From contig NZ_CP033906.1 in NCBI RefSeq assembly GCF_003816055.1, forward strand, positions 2,914,001 through 2,978,000: a DNA stretch of 64,000 nt, given 5' to 3'. The translations under genes were made by a program, and so were the position numbers. The number at the start of each line of letters is the position of its first letter. Position 1 is the stretch's first letter. Source of the DNA: Bacillus sp. FJAT-42376. Lineage in GTDB: Bacteria > Bacillota > Bacilli > Bacillales > Bacillaceae. Of the stretch, positions 1-9,220 are shown piece by piece. The notes under the pieces are model-generated. The model searched no databases. It saw nothing but the letters and a program-made list of their open reading frames with translations, and was not told the DNA's origin.

Positions 1-874
1 CCGCTCCAATTTCTTTGCCGATTTGGTATGCCATCGCATCCATGACGAGCTTGGCTTTCGGATCTCCATCCTCCACCATTTTTTCTGCCTTAATCGCATC
101 ATTCGTTCCTAAATAGCCCACCATACCGCCTTGTCCGACAAGTTTCTTCATGACTTCTTCCCGGTAGAAGTCTCCTGAAAAACACATCGAAATCAAATCG
201 CCAGCCGGTACGGTTCCAGCCCGCTCCGGACTGAATGGACCGTCTCCGTGAAGGCCGTTGTTTACATCCGCAACTTTCCCTTTTTTATGAACACCTACTG
301 TAATGCCCCCGCCCATATGGGTAACAATCAAGTTCAAATCCTCATACCTTTTCCCATAGCGGGAAGCAGCTTTTCTGGCCATTGCTTTTTGATTGAGTGC
401 ATGAAAGATGCTTTTGCGTTCAATTGCAGGCATACCGGATATTTTAGCAATCGGCTCCATTTCGTCCACCACAACCGGATCGACGATAAAAGCAGGAATA
501 TTTAATCCTGAAGCGATCTCATGGGCAATAATGCCTCCGAGGTTGGATGCGTGCTGGCCGGCAAAGCCCTTCTCAAGGTCTTCAAGCATCCGGCTATTCA
601 CTCTGTATGTGCCGCCTTCAATAGGGCGAAGGAGACCGCCTCTGCCGCATACCGCAGAAAGCTTTGAAATATTCATTCCTTCTTCATCCATTGCCTCCAG
701 TATGGCTGCTTTTCGGAAATGGTACTGGCTGATGACAGATGGAAATCCGTTTAATTCCTCGGTACTGTGTCTGATTGTTTTTTCCAAGATGGGACGGTCA
801 GAATCAAATACGCCAATTTTTGTAGATGTGGAACCCGGGTTGATCACCAATATCCGATATTCTGTTTCCTGCAA
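1..874 (-). CDS. buk: Butyrate kinase (partial, C-terminus beyond window)
   Basis: Butyrate kinase converts butyryl- or branched-chain acyl-phosphate plus ADP to the free acid and ATP, the last step of the branched-chain keto-acid route. The minus-strand reading shows the acetokinase-family N-terminal NPGSTSTK phosphate-binding motif, then a VTHMGGG segment and a glycine-rich [14 protein letters not shown] stretch. About 291 residues are visible; the family is about 360, so the end lies off the window. I place the start at TTG 874 because GGAGG sits 8 nt before it. ATG 889 and ATG 907 are in frame but have poor ribosome sites. It follows bcd in the same direction, 51 bp downstream, as in Bacillus bkd operons. 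Confidence 0.93.
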   Translation of the reverse strand, partial: MQETEYRILVINPGSTSTKIGVFDSDRPILEKTIRHSTEELNGFPSVISQYHFRKAAILEAMDEEGMNISKLSAVCGRGGLLRPIEGGTYRVNSRMLEDLEKGFAGQHASNLGGIIAHEIASGLNIPAFIVDPVVVDEMEPIAKISGMPAIERKSIFHALNQKAMARKAASRYGKRYEDLNLIVTHMGGGITVGVHKKGKVADVNNGLHGDGPFSPERAGTVPAGDLISMCFSGDFYREEVMKKLVGQGGMVGYLGTNDAIKAEKMVEDGDPKAKLVMDAMAYQIGKEIGA

Positions 875-925
875 AAGTGGATCCTCCATTTCTAAGCTAA
901 TACGCATGATGCAGATTCCGCCTGC

Positions 926-2020
926 TTACCGGCGGTTTAAGATGTGCTGGCCGTTCTGAAGGAATTGGCTTCTTGAATTTCTCATCCGCTCAATTCTTTC
1001 TTCCGCAAGACGGTCTGCTGCTTTATAGGTCGGAATACTGTCGCGTTTTGCAATTTCAAGGACGCTTTCAATGTTGCTGTAGATTCCTTCCACCTTTTTA
1101 AGGGCGCGGTCGCGATTATAGCCGTATAGTTCGTCCGCTACGTTGATTACACCTCCGGCATTTATTACATAATCCGGTGCATAAACAATCCCCATTTCAT
1201 GGATCGTATCGCCGTGACGAGTTTCCTTCAGCTGGTTGTTTGCAGCACCCGCTATAACACGTGCTTTCAGCTGGGGAATGGTATCATCGTTAATCGTCGC
1301 TCCAAGTGCACACGGTGCGTATATATCACAGTCCACACTGTAAATTTCGTCAGGGTCAACAGCCTTTGCTCCAAACTCTTCTACCGCACGCTGAACAGCT
1401 TCTTTGTTAATATCTGTGACAATCAGCTGTGCCCCTTCTTCATGAAGGTAGCGGCACAGATTAAAGGCAACATTCCCCACCCCTTGTACAGCAATAACTT
1501 TTCCTTCAAGGGAATCCGTTCCAAACGCTTCTTTTGCTGCTGCTTTCATTCCTCTGTATACACCGAAAGCTGTAACCGGAGAAGGATTTCCTGAAGAACC
1601 GAATGCAGGTGAAATACCCGTAACATATTTGGTTTCCTCGTGTATGATATCCATATCCTCAACGGTCGTTCCTACATCTTCTGCTGTTATGTATCTTCCA
1701 TTCAAGCCCTGAATATAGCGGCCGAATGCCCGGAACATTTCTTCATTTTTATCTTTTCTCGGATCTCCGATAATGACCGTTTTCCCTCCGCCAAGATTTA
1801 AACCGGCGGCTGCATTTTTATACGTCATTCCGCGGGAAAGCCTTAGTGCATCCTCAACAGCCGCTGCTTCTGATTCGTATGTCCACATGCGTGTTCCGCC
1901 CAAAGCAGGTCCAAGCGTTGTATCATGAATGGCAATAATCGCTTTTAAACCGGATTGCTTGTCCTGACAAAATAATACCTGCTCATAATCATATTGCTCC
2001 ATATATTTAAAAAGTTCCAT
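926..2020 (-). CDS. bcd: Leucine (branched-chain amino acid) dehydrogenase
   Basis: NAD-dependent oxidative deamination of leucine, isoleucine and valine to 2-oxo acids, feeding branched-chain fatty acid precursors. The 364-residue protein has the Glu/Leu/Phe/Val dehydrogenase layout: the GGGK lysine motif ([13 protein letters not shown], about residues 75-87), a central ITAEDVGT segment, and a Rossmann domain with GVGNVA at about residues 180-185. Length matches the family. Start ATG 2020 follows GGAGG at good spacing. It sits between ptb and buk and should be read from the sigma-54 promoter in front of ptb. Confidence 0.97.
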   Translation of the reverse strand: MELFKYMEQYDYEQVLFCQDKQSGLKAIIAIHDTTLGPALGGTRMWTYESEAAAVEDALRLSRGMTYKNAAAGLNLGGGKTVIIGDPRKDKNEEMFRAFGRYIQGLNGRYITAEDVGTTVEDMDIIHEETKYVTGISPAFGSSGNPSPVTAFGVYRGMKAAAKEAFGTDSLEGKVIAVQGVGNVAFNLCRYLHEEGAQLIVTDINKEAVQRAVEEFGAKAVDPDEIYSVDCDIYAPCALGATINDDTIPQLKARVIAGAANNQLKETRHGDTIHEMGIVYAPDYVINAGGVINVADELYGYNRDRALKKVEGIYSNIESVLEIAKRDSIPTYKAADRLAEERIERMRNSRSQFLQNGQHILNRR

Positions 2021-2103
2021 TTTCGTTTCCTCCTTGTTTTCACGTTCAGAATATCATCAATTCTTTTTTACCTGACTGCTGATTTCTTTAATCAGCTTTG
2101 AAC

Positions 2104-2994
2104 TTAAGCATTGCAAATAGCAAGAGCAAGGGAATACAGTTTGCTTTCAGAAGAATCGGACCGGCTCGTTACGACAATGGGAGCTTTGGCACCGGTTATA
2201 AGACCGCCTACTTTCCCATGGGCGAAATAAACCAGCGATTTATAGAAAATATTTCCTGCCTCCATATTTGGCATAAGCAGAATATCCGCTTTCCCGGCCA
2301 CTTCCCCGGCTACTCCTTTATGCTCTGCTGCTTTTTCTGATACAGCGACATCCAAAGCCATCGGTCCGTCAATCAGACAATTGCCGATTTGGCCTCTTTG
2401 ATTCATTTGTGTTAAGACGGCCGCATCCAGAGTTGCCTGCATGGATGGATTGACCATTTCGACCGCCGCAATCGGCGCGACTTTCGGCAGGGACAAACCG
2501 AGACGTCCCGCAGTCTTCACTGCATTTTCAGTAATCTGAATTTTTTGCTGAAGATCTGGCTGAATGTTCATTGCGACATCTGTAATGAATACAAGTCTGT
2601 TAAAGGACGGGACATCAAAAACAGCAACGTGCGATAAAATGTTACCGGTTCGCAGGCCATATTCCTTATTCAGCACTTCTTTCATAAGAATAGCTGTAGG
2701 CAGCCCGCCTTTCATCAGCACATCGGCATCTTTTCTGCGGACAGCTTTTACTGCCATCTCAGCCGCTTCCTTCTGAGAAGAAGCATGGACAATCTCAAGT
2801 GATTTTTGATTCGCCCTCTTTTCATCAAGCAAAGCAGAAATTTTTGCTTCGTCTCCATAAAGAATGAATTCTGCCAGATTATACTCCTGAGCCTTTAAGA
2901 TCATTTCAATCACTTCATGATCTTCTCCGCAGGCTATGGCCGTCCTCTTTCCTTGGATACCGGACGCTTTTTCAAGAACTGTTTGCAGGTTCAT
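2104..2994 (-). CDS. ptb: Phosphate butyryltransferase
   Basis: Transfers butyryl, and probably branched acyl, groups from CoA to phosphate; buk then makes ATP from the product. The 296-residue protein has typical phosphate acetyl/butyryl-transferase features: a CGEDHEVIE start region, MKGGLPTAILMKEVL near residue 95, and a C-terminal MPNMEAGNIFYKSL with GAKAPIVVTSRSD. The ribosome site GAGGGTGATT precedes ATG 2994. It is the first gene after the -24/-12 promoter, so it leads the leftward ptb-bcd-buk operon that should continue off the window into lpd and bkd genes. Confidence 0.96.
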   Translation of the reverse strand: MNLQTVLEKASGIQGKRTAIACGEDHEVIEMILKAQEYNLAEFILYGDEAKISALLDEKRANQKSLEIVHASSQKEAAEMAVKAVRRKDADVLMKGGLPTAILMKEVLNKEYGLRTGNILSHVAVFDVPSFNRLVFITDVAMNIQPDLQQKIQITENAVKTAGRLGLSLPKVAPIAAVEMVNPSMQATLDAAVLTQMNQRGQIGNCLIDGPMALDVAVSEKAAEHKGVAGEVAGKADILLMPNMEAGNIFYKSLVYFAHGKVGGLITGAKAPIVVTSRSDSSESKLYSLALAICNA

Positions 2995-3039
2995 GCTTGA
3001 ATCACCCTCTTCAAAATAAGTGCACCCATATTGTATAGT

Positions 3040-3055
3040 AGCAAAAAGCGTGCCA
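3040..3055 (-). promoter_or_regulatory. Sigma-54 (-24/-12) promoter of ptb-bcd-buk
   Basis: Minus strand reads TGGCACGCTTTTTGCT, an essentially perfect -24/-12 element: TGGCAC, five bases, TTGCT. It lies about 46 bp before the ptb start. The neighbouring gene encodes a sigma-54-dependent activator, which supports the assignment. Confidence 0.93.
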
Positions 3056-3098
3056 GCATAGAGATTCTGTAAAGACGGTCTAAACCTAAGGTACGACC

Positions 3099-3112
3099 TG
3101 CAAATTATTGCA
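3099..3112. promoter_or_regulatory. 14-bp dyad upstream of the ptb promoter, putative BkdR site
   Basis: TGCAAATTATTGCA is a dyad (TGCAA / TTGCA) about 45 bp upstream of the -24 element. The identical 14 bp occurs at 5240-5253 in front of bkdR. A degenerate third copy (TGCACATTATTGCG) follows at 3118-3131 and overlaps the end of bkdR. Placement and identity suggest an enhancer site for BkdR; this is inference. Confidence 0.6.
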
Positions 3113-3123
3113 TGATATGCACA

Positions 3124-5190
3124 TTATTGCGTGCTATGATTTGCAATATTGTATTTTTCCATTTTGTAATACAAGCTGCGAAGGGAAATACCCAGAAATT
3201 TTGCCGTCTGCGTCCGATTATACCCGAATTTTAGAAGCGCGGCTTTAATGAAGTCTTTTTCTGTCCGTTCCACCGCTTCCGAAAGAGTGAATTCCGGAAG
3301 ATCCTGAACGTTCTCAGGCTGTTTAACGGATGGGTTTCCGCCCACAAAATCAGGAAGATGCGAGGATTTTATGCATCTTTCGGAAGGATGCATAAAAATC
3401 ATGGCTCTTCCCAAAATATTTTCTAGCTCCCTTACATTCCCCGGCCAGTCATGTTCATATAAAATCCGGGCAGCATCCGAGGAAATTTCTTCTATATTCT
3501 TTCCATAATCCTGATTAATCTTTCGAATCAAATGTTTGCACAGCGGAACAATGTCCCCTTTTCTCTGTCTTAATGGAGGGATGGAAATCGGGTAGCGGTT
3601 GAGCCTGTAATAAAGATCCTCCCGGAACCCCCCTTCTGTCATCGCCCTCTCAATTTTGAGATTGGTCGCGGCAATCACCCTGACGTTTACAGGAACAGGT
3701 TTTGTCCCCCCGACCCTCACTATTTCTTTTTCTTGGAGGACCCGGAGCAGCTTTGCCTGCATTTGAGGCGAAAGTTCGCCGATTTCATCCAGAAAAATAC
3801 TGCCATTGTTTGCTTCTTCAAAAAATCCTTTTTTTCCGCCTCTTTTTGCTCCTGAAAATGCCCCTTCTTCATAGCCGAATAATTCACTTTCCAGAAGATT
3901 TTCTGCAATGGCGGCACAATTCACTCTGATAAACTTGTTGAATTTCCTGTCACTCTCATTATGTATGGCATGCGCAAACAACTCTTTTCCCGTACCCGAT
4001 TCGCCTCTAAGCAGAACAGTGGCCGGTGTTTTGGCGCCAAGCTTTGCTTGTTCGATGGCAAGCTTCATTTCTTCACTCTCGCCGATAATATCTAAGAAAG
4101 TATATTTCGCCTCAAGGGTCCGGATAATCTGCCTCGCTCGATTTAATTCAGCGGTTAATGTCTTAATTTCTGAGACATCATGAATTACGCCCACACTGCC
4201 TTTCAGTTTTCCATCTACAATCACTGGGGCTACATTGACGAGGACATCCTTGCTGCTATTCCCCACCTTCATCCGCACACCCCGAACAGCCCTTCTCGTC
4301 TGGAGAACTTTGAGATGCATGCTTTCTCCTTCTGTAATATCAGCAGTGGCAGGAAATCCGATAATCTCTTCTTCCTTTAACCCTGTCATTCTCGTATAGG
4401 CAGGATTAACAAGAATTCCCCTCCCTTTTTCATCTACTACTGAAATGGCTTCATCCGAGGACTGAATGATTGCGGTCAGCATCGTTTCAATTTCCCTGAG
4501 GTTCGTAAGCTCTTCCGCAAGCTGAACAGCTTCGGTTATATCTTTAAATAAAGATAGAGCTCCCCTCAGTGTTCCATTTTCGTTCATGATCGGGATGCGG
4601 TTGGCAATGATTTTCAGGCCGTTATCCAGCACTTGCTCCTGGTTATACTCAGCTTCCTGACTGTAAAGAACCTCCGGGAGCCTCGTCGTCGGGATAACCT
4701 CTCTTATTTTCCGGCCTAGCACATTATTTCTCATGTGTCCTGTCATATTTTCTGCCATTCTATTGAATAAAATAATTTCTTCGTTTGAATCAATGACAAT
4801 CATTCCGTCGTTCGTTGCATCAAAAATCGTTGTATACTTTCCTGTCTGTTCTCTCAGCTTCGTAATTAACTGCTCTTTCTCTGTAATAAGCGTGGAGATA
4901 ATGTGGGCAACAGATGACGGAACAACAATTGTCTTGCTGTTTTTTGTGCTCAGCAGTTCATTTAATACATCCGATTTCCCCGTTGCTTCCATAACGACAT
5001 CAATTTCTTCTGTGAGCAGGTTTCTCCAATCTGTGTCAGTCGGGATCCCCTTCGTTTTAGCAAAAATCATCCCTTGGGCCTGATCGTTTATATCCGCAAC
5101 TGCGGCAGCCTTCATCATTTTTGTTTCAATTAACATTTTTAATAAAGCCGTTCCGCCTTTACCCGCACCGATGAGCAACACTTTTTGCAT
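3124..5190 (-). CDS. bkdR: Sigma-54-dependent transcriptional activator BkdR
   Basis: Activator of the branched-chain amino-acid catabolic operon. Domains in order: an N-terminal nucleotide-binding-like region starting [12 protein letters not shown], two PAS-type sensor segments (about residues 120-350), an AAA+ sigma-54 interaction domain with Walker A GESGTGKE and the sigma-54 contact loop GAFSGA (a normal variant of GAFTGA), then a C-terminal Fis-type helix-turn-helix ([18 protein letters not shown]). I start it at ATG 5190 because AAAGGGGAA precedes it and the family begins here; the frame stays open to ATG 5274. The product is 688 residues, the expected size. A putative BkdR dyad upstream suggests autoregulation. 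Confidence 0.95.
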   Translation of the reverse strand: MQKVLLIGAGKGGTALLKMLIETKMMKAAAVADINDQAQGMIFAKTKGIPTDTDWRNLLTEEIDVVMEATGKSDVLNELLSTKNSKTIVVPSSVAHIISTLITEKEQLITKLREQTGKYTTIFDATNDGMIVIDSNEEIILFNRMAENMTGHMRNNVLGRKIREVIPTTRLPEVLYSQEAEYNQEQVLDNGLKIIANRIPIMNENGTLRGALSLFKDITEAVQLAEELTNLREIETMLTAIIQSSDEAISVVDEKGRGILVNPAYTRMTGLKEEEIIGFPATADITEGESMHLKVLQTRRAVRGVRMKVGNSSKDVLVNVAPVIVDGKLKGSVGVIHDVSEIKTLTAELNRARQIIRTLEAKYTFLDIIGESEEMKLAIEQAKLGAKTPATVLLRGESGTGKELFAHAIHNESDRKFNKFIRVNCAAIAENLLESELFGYEEGAFSGAKRGGKKGFFEEANNGSIFLDEIGELSPQMQAKLLRVLQEKEIVRVGGTKPVPVNVRVIAATNLKIERAMTEGGFREDLYYRLNRYPISIPPLRQRKGDIVPLCKHLIRKINQDYGKNIEEISSDAARILYEHDWPGNVRELENILGRAMIFMHPSERCIKSSHLPDFVGGNPSVKQPENVQDLPEFTLSEAVERTEKDFIKAALLKFGYNRTQTAKFLGISLRSLYYKMEKYNIANHSTQ

Positions 5191-5239
5191 AAAGTTCCCC
5201 TTTAAACATGAAAAATTTTTCAATACGCCTTTTTTATTT

Positions 5240-5253
5240 TGCAAATTATTGCA
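5240..5253. promoter_or_regulatory. 14-bp dyad upstream of bkdR, putative BkdR site
   Basis: Second exact copy of TGCAAATTATTGCA, 50 bp before the chosen bkdR start and in the bkdR/yqzF divergent interval. It fits autoregulation by BkdR, but no binding data can be read from sequence. Confidence 0.5.
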
Positions 5254-5344
5254 TAACTCCATCATATCATACAATCTAGCCTTGACAAATCTTTTTTGAG
5301 AGCGAAAATAGAGCTATAGAATGCAATTGGAAAGGGTTACAGAG

Positions 5345-5581
5345 ATGTCCAGAATCATTGCATTAACGATTATGCTAATTCCCGGTATCATGGCTGCGTA
5401 TGGAATAAAATTAATGAGGGATTTATTTTTCGGCATTCTTCAGCCTCCCATTCCATCCCTGCTGCTCCAGTTTTTCATCGGCGTCCTTTTATTTATTGGC
5501 GGTCTTAGCTTTGTGGCTGGCTTTATTTTTTATCGGGACCGGAAACACAATAAGGTCCAGAAACGGTTTAGCAGAAGATGA
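5345..5581 (+). CDS. yqzF: Small membrane protein YqzF (DUF2627)
   Basis: A 78-residue protein with two hydrophobic segments (about residues 5-20 and 35-60) separated by a KLMRDLFFG stretch, ending in a basic tail. Sequence and position match YqzF/DUF2627, found between bkdR and yqiK in Bacillus. Function is unknown. Start ATG 5345 has AAAGGG 8 nt upstream; an in-frame ATG at 5321 has no ribosome site. It is divergent from bkdR and has its own terminator. Confidence 0.85.
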   Translation: MSRIIALTIMLIPGIMAAYGIKLMRDLFFGILQPPIPSLLLQFFIGVLLFIGGLSFVAGFIFYRDRKHNKVQKRFSRR

Positions 5582-5583
5582 AA

Positions 5584-5616
5584 AAACAGGCCAGTGCAGA
5601 TGGCCTGTTTTTTTAT
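5584..5616 (+). terminator. Intrinsic terminator after yqzF
   Basis: Stem AAACAGGCC / GGCCTGTTT with a 9-nt loop, followed by a T run, directly after the yqzF stop codon. Confidence 0.9.
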
Positions 5617-5760
5617 TTGCTCTGATAGACAGGACTGCCTGTTGCAGCCAGCCGTTCACTTACTCTCACCGTTTTGCCTCACATTTCCCTAAGAACTTGA
5701 GCTTGTGCCTGCCGCTCAAGTGAACAGGATGAGTTTAGCAATAACGTGCTTCAACACTTT

Positions 5761-6498
5761 TTATTTTAGCGAATTTCTAATTTCAGCTGCTTTCTCCGGG
5801 TAGTCTGTAAAAAAACCGTCACTCCCCCATTCAAACAGCATCCTCATATCCTGTTCTTCGTTTACTGTAAATGGCCTTACGGAAATACTGTTTTCTCTGG
5901 AAAGAGCAATCAGCTCATTTCTGACCGTCCTTAACAGCGGGTGAATAGCCCTTGCCCCCGCTTTTCTGGCATAGTCATACGGCTTGTAGATCCCATCTGT
6001 ATAAAGCAGCGCCGTTTCGATACCCGGTTCAATTTTGATCGCCTGGACCATGCTTGCATGATTAAACGAGGACAGAATGACCCGGTCTGCCAGGCCGTAT
6101 TTCTTTATAAGGTGAATAACGGATTCTTCTAACCCCGGGTAATCGATAATGTTGTTCTTTAATTCTATATTCAGGATAAAAGGATCCCTGCTTCCAGAGG
6201 CCCACTCCAGCACCTCTTCTAACAATGGAATTTTCGCCTGATGTTGATACGCATTAAATTTCCAGCTTGCATCCATCAAAACCAACTCTTCAGCCAGATA
6301 CTCATTGACAAGGCCAGTGCCGCTGGCTGTCCGGTCCACCGTTTCATCATGGATAACAACGGGAATTTGATCCTTGCTTAAATGAACATCCAGTTCAATT
6401 CCGTCTGCACCGGACTGAATCGCTTTTTCAAAAGAGATCATTGTGTTTTCAGGCATCGTACCGGCTGCGCCCCTATGTCCAAAAATCAACGTCATCAT
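5761..6498 (-). CDS. yqiK: Glycerophosphodiester phosphodiesterase, cytoplasmic type
   Basis: Hydrolyses glycerophosphodiesters to glycerol 3-phosphate and an alcohol. The 245-residue protein is a complete GDPD TIM barrel: GHRGAAGTMPENT at the N-terminus, GADGIELDVHLSKD (metal-binding Glu and Asp), PVVIHDETVDRT (catalytic His), and a C-terminal WGSDGFFTDYPE. There is no signal peptide, so it acts in the cytoplasm. Two ATG codons start the frame (6498, 6495). Position next to yqzF matches yqiK in Bacillus. A strong terminator separates it from the upstream nucleotidase genes. Confidence 0.93.
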   Translation of the reverse strand: MMTLIFGHRGAAGTMPENTMISFEKAIQSGADGIELDVHLSKDQIPVVIHDETVDRTASGTGLVNEYLAEELVLMDASWKFNAYQHQAKIPLLEEVLEWASGSRDPFILNIELKNNIIDYPGLEESVIHLIKKYGLADRVILSSFNHASMVQAIKIEPGIETALLYTDGIYKPYDYARKAGARAIHPLLRTVRNELIALSRENSISVRPFTVNEEQDMRMLFEWGSDGFFTDYPEKAAEIRNSLK

Positions 6499-6547
6499 TC
6501 CACCTGCTTTCCTGCCTTTATGTATCTATACCACCAGCAGTAAGTAT

Positions 6548-6589
6548 TAAAAACACCGGACTTTTGCATGGATAAGTCCGGTGTTTTTT
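6548..6589 (-). terminator. Intrinsic terminator after the 2',3'-cyclic nucleotidase gene
   Basis: Minus-strand hairpin ACACCGGACTT / AAGTCCGGTGT with a 9-nt loop and a T run, just after the stop at 6592. It also has A-rich flanks that would let it work in both directions. Confidence 0.92.
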
Positions 6590-6591
6590 GA

Positions 6592-9165
6592 TTAGTTCTT
6601 AGAATATGACATGTTTGTTTTATCGTGCATAATAGCGTATCCGCCGCCCATTAGCAGTTTATTGCTCTCTGTTCCGTACACACGGTACTGCTGGCCTTTT
6701 TTCAGGAAAATGGTTCTGCTGCCTTCCTTGATCAGAGGCACATTCGTTTTGAGTGTAACCATTCCTTCAAAGTATAGGGCATCCGCTGACTTCTTCACAT
6801 AATAGCCGCCGCCGACGTCATATTTCGCGGCATCCTGGCCATAAACCTTGATTGCCTCTCCCCTCTTGAGTGTGCGGTATACAACCCCGTTGGAGGAGTA
6901 TAGCTTCATGTCTTTCTTAATCAGTACACGTCCAGTGTATTCAGCTGTTTGAGAACTTTTCTTCACAAAGTACATGCCGCCTACATTGTACCAGCTGTCA
7001 TTGCTGCCATAAACACGGATCGTCTCATTTTTCATGACAGTGCGGTATTTTTCCAGCGTTCCATCTTCTTTTAGCTTCATGATATCAACCGGCTGTCTGA
7101 CAATCAGTCTTCCGGTTGGAATCGACCCAACCGTCATTTCACCAACTTCGTTCTTTGGCTCCTCCTCTGTATCCTTCATTTTAGAAAGATCCAGCTGATA
7201 GCTTGCGAATCCGTCTTTGCCTTCTCCTTTGTACGCAACCGCCCCGCTGCTCGGAATGAAATCTTTTGCATTTGGAGATGAATCAAACGTTACTTTTCCT
7301 TTTGCATCTGCTTTTGCAAAGGACCAGTTTTCATCTGCACTAGGATCGAGTATGTCCTTGGATTGAATGTATTGAAGCAGTGCCTGTCTGTTCTCATCTG
7401 GTGCTTTAAAGACAATCTTATCAGGTGTGACACCAGGGAAGTTTCCTCCGCCCGAAGCCCGATAGTTATTTGTGGCTACTAAAAATTCCTGATCCATGTC
7501 AATTGGTTTTCCATTATACTTCAAATTCTTAATTCTGCTCGCATCCGCATTTTTAACTTTTCCATCAGCCGCGTATTTTGCAGGCTTCGTCACGTCAATC
7601 TGATACGTTACTCCGTCAATGACATCGTAATTAAATGAAGCGAACTCTGGATTAAGGATAGCCTGATCTTCTGTTTTAGATGGATCAATCTGATTAAAGG
7701 CTCCTGCAGACATTTCAAGCCATTCTTTTACATCTGAACCCTTCAATTTAACGACCTGAAGCGTATTATCGTAGAGATATAAATCTCCGATATTTTTAAT
7801 CGCCAGTTTCCCTTTAGGGATATTGGTGAAATAACCCGAGCCGTTTCTTCCCCCTGCTTTAAAAGGAGCAGCTGCGGACAGAAGAGGCAGCTTTTCGTTC
7901 TCTGTGCCTTTCAGCTTCGCTGAAGCATACCAGCGCTGTGCATCATTGACAATCTGAATAGAAGGATCATCTTTTACAAGGGCAAAAAAGCTGTTGATCG
8001 GAGCAGACGTCTGTCCGACTTCTTTACGGACATACTCAAGAGTGCCTTCATGTTCTTCTTTTACAGCATCCACAATTTCTTTTTTAGGTGCAGCCAATGA
8101 TTTTTTGGCTGCTGAATCATAGATCGGAGAAGCGGTTGATTGGGAATCCGTTACTTCCCATTTGCCGTTCACTTTGGAAATGGTCATATCGATCAGACCT
8201 AAATGTGAACCCCAGTTTTTAGGCATCACAACAGGAACTCCATTCACCGTTCCTTTTTTATTATCGATCTTGTCCACATTGCTGTAGCGGGCATCTCCAG
8301 GGAACATATTATGCTGATGTCCTGAAACAATTGCATCGATATCCGGCACTTTTGTTGCCAGGTCAAATACAGCATTTTCCGCTCCATCTCCCTGTGCAGC
8401 AAGGTCCAGTCCGGAGTGGGATAGGACTACAATAAGATCGGCGCCTTTTTGCTTCATTTCAGGAATAAACTTTTGAGCGGATTTAACGATGTCCTTAGTA
8501 ATGACTTTTCCGTCAAGATTCGCCTTATCCCATGTATTAATCTGAGGCGGAACAAATCCGATGTAACCGATTTTGATGGTCTGCTCTGTTCCGTTCTCAT
8601 CTGTTACTTTCTTTTCTGCTATCTTATAAGGGGTGAAGTAGTTTTGATCATTATCAGCATTTTGATCTCCATCTGCACGGTACACATTGGCATTTACATA
8701 ACTGAAATTCGCGTCATCTGTTGCTTCATTTAGAAAATCCAGCCCGTAGTTGAATTCGTGGTTGCCGTACGTTGCTGCATCGTACCCCATTTGGTTCATC
8801 GCTTTATAAACGGGATGAATATCGCCTTCTTTCAAGCCTTTCACTTTAGCCATATACTCTCCAAGCGGATTCCCCTGAAGCAAGTCTCCGTTATCAACAA
8901 GAATGGAGTTTTTCGCTTCGGCTTTCATTTTATCAATGAGTGACGCCGTTCTCGAAAATCCAAACGTTTCTTTTGCGGAATCTGAATAGTAGTCGTAATC
9001 CGTTATAAACGTATGAATATCTGTCGTTTCCAATAAGCGCAGCTTAACAATGGAATCTGCCGTTTCTCCCTGCGCAGAAACAGGAAAAGCGGAAGGAATG
9101 GTAATGGTGCTTAAAGCAACAGCTGCCGCCAAAGAGAGTTTCATCATGCTATTCTTTTTCTTCAT
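6592..9165 (-). CDS. Secreted 2',3'-cyclic-nucleotide 2'-phosphodiesterase/3'-nucleotidase (CpdB/YfkN-like)
   Basis: An 857-residue exported metallophosphoesterase that would degrade extracellular cyclic nucleotides and 3'-nucleotides for phosphate scavenging. A Sec signal peptide (basic KKK, hydrophobic core, VSAQG cleavage region) covers about residues 1-32. Calcineurin-type motifs follow: TTDIHTF, DNGDLLQG, YGNHEFNYG, LSHSG and SGHQHNMFPG. Then comes the 5'-nucleotidase C-terminal domain with NNYRASGGGNFPG. Residues about 684-857 are three tandem repeats of about 56-60 residues ending in GG-x-Y-x-V/I motifs, with no LPXTG anchor. The nearly identical repeat block occurs in the next gene. 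In Bacillus YfkN these two enzyme types are fused; here they are separate neighbours. Confidence 0.9.
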   Translation of the reverse strand: MKKKNSMMKLSLAAAVALSTITIPSAFPVSAQGETADSIVKLRLLETTDIHTFITDYDYYSDSAKETFGFSRTASLIDKMKAEAKNSILVDNGDLLQGNPLGEYMAKVKGLKEGDIHPVYKAMNQMGYDAATYGNHEFNYGLDFLNEATDDANFSYVNANVYRADGDQNADNDQNYFTPYKIAEKKVTDENGTEQTIKIGYIGFVPPQINTWDKANLDGKVITKDIVKSAQKFIPEMKQKGADLIVVLSHSGLDLAAQGDGAENAVFDLATKVPDIDAIVSGHQHNMFPGDARYSNVDKIDNKKGTVNGVPVVMPKNWGSHLGLIDMTISKVNGKWEVTDSQSTASPIYDSAAKKSLAAPKKEIVDAVKEEHEGTLEYVRKEVGQTSAPINSFFALVKDDPSIQIVNDAQRWYASAKLKGTENEKLPLLSAAAPFKAGGRNGSGYFTNIPKGKLAIKNIGDLYLYDNTLQVVKLKGSDVKEWLEMSAGAFNQIDPSKTEDQAILNPEFASFNYDVIDGVTYQIDVTKPAKYAADGKVKNADASRIKNLKYNGKPIDMDQEFLVATNNYRASGGGNFPGVTPDKIVFKAPDENRQALLQYIQSKDILDPSADENWSFAKADAKGKVTFDSSPNAKDFIPSSGAVAYKGEGKDGFASYQLDLSKMKDTEEEPKNEVGEMTVGSIPTGRLIVRQPVDIMKLKEDGTLEKYRTVMKNETIRVYGSNDSWYNVGGMYFVKKSSQTAEYTGRVLIKKDMKLYSSNGVVYRTLKRGEAIKVYGQDAAKYDVGGGYYVKKSADALYFEGMVTLKTNVPLIKEGSRTIFLKKGQQYRVYGTESNKLLMGGGYAIMHDKTNMSYSKN

Positions 9166-9220
9166 TTTTTAATCCCCCATTATATGTAGTGGGAAAGGAT
9201 GAATCCTTCCCTTATTCCCA

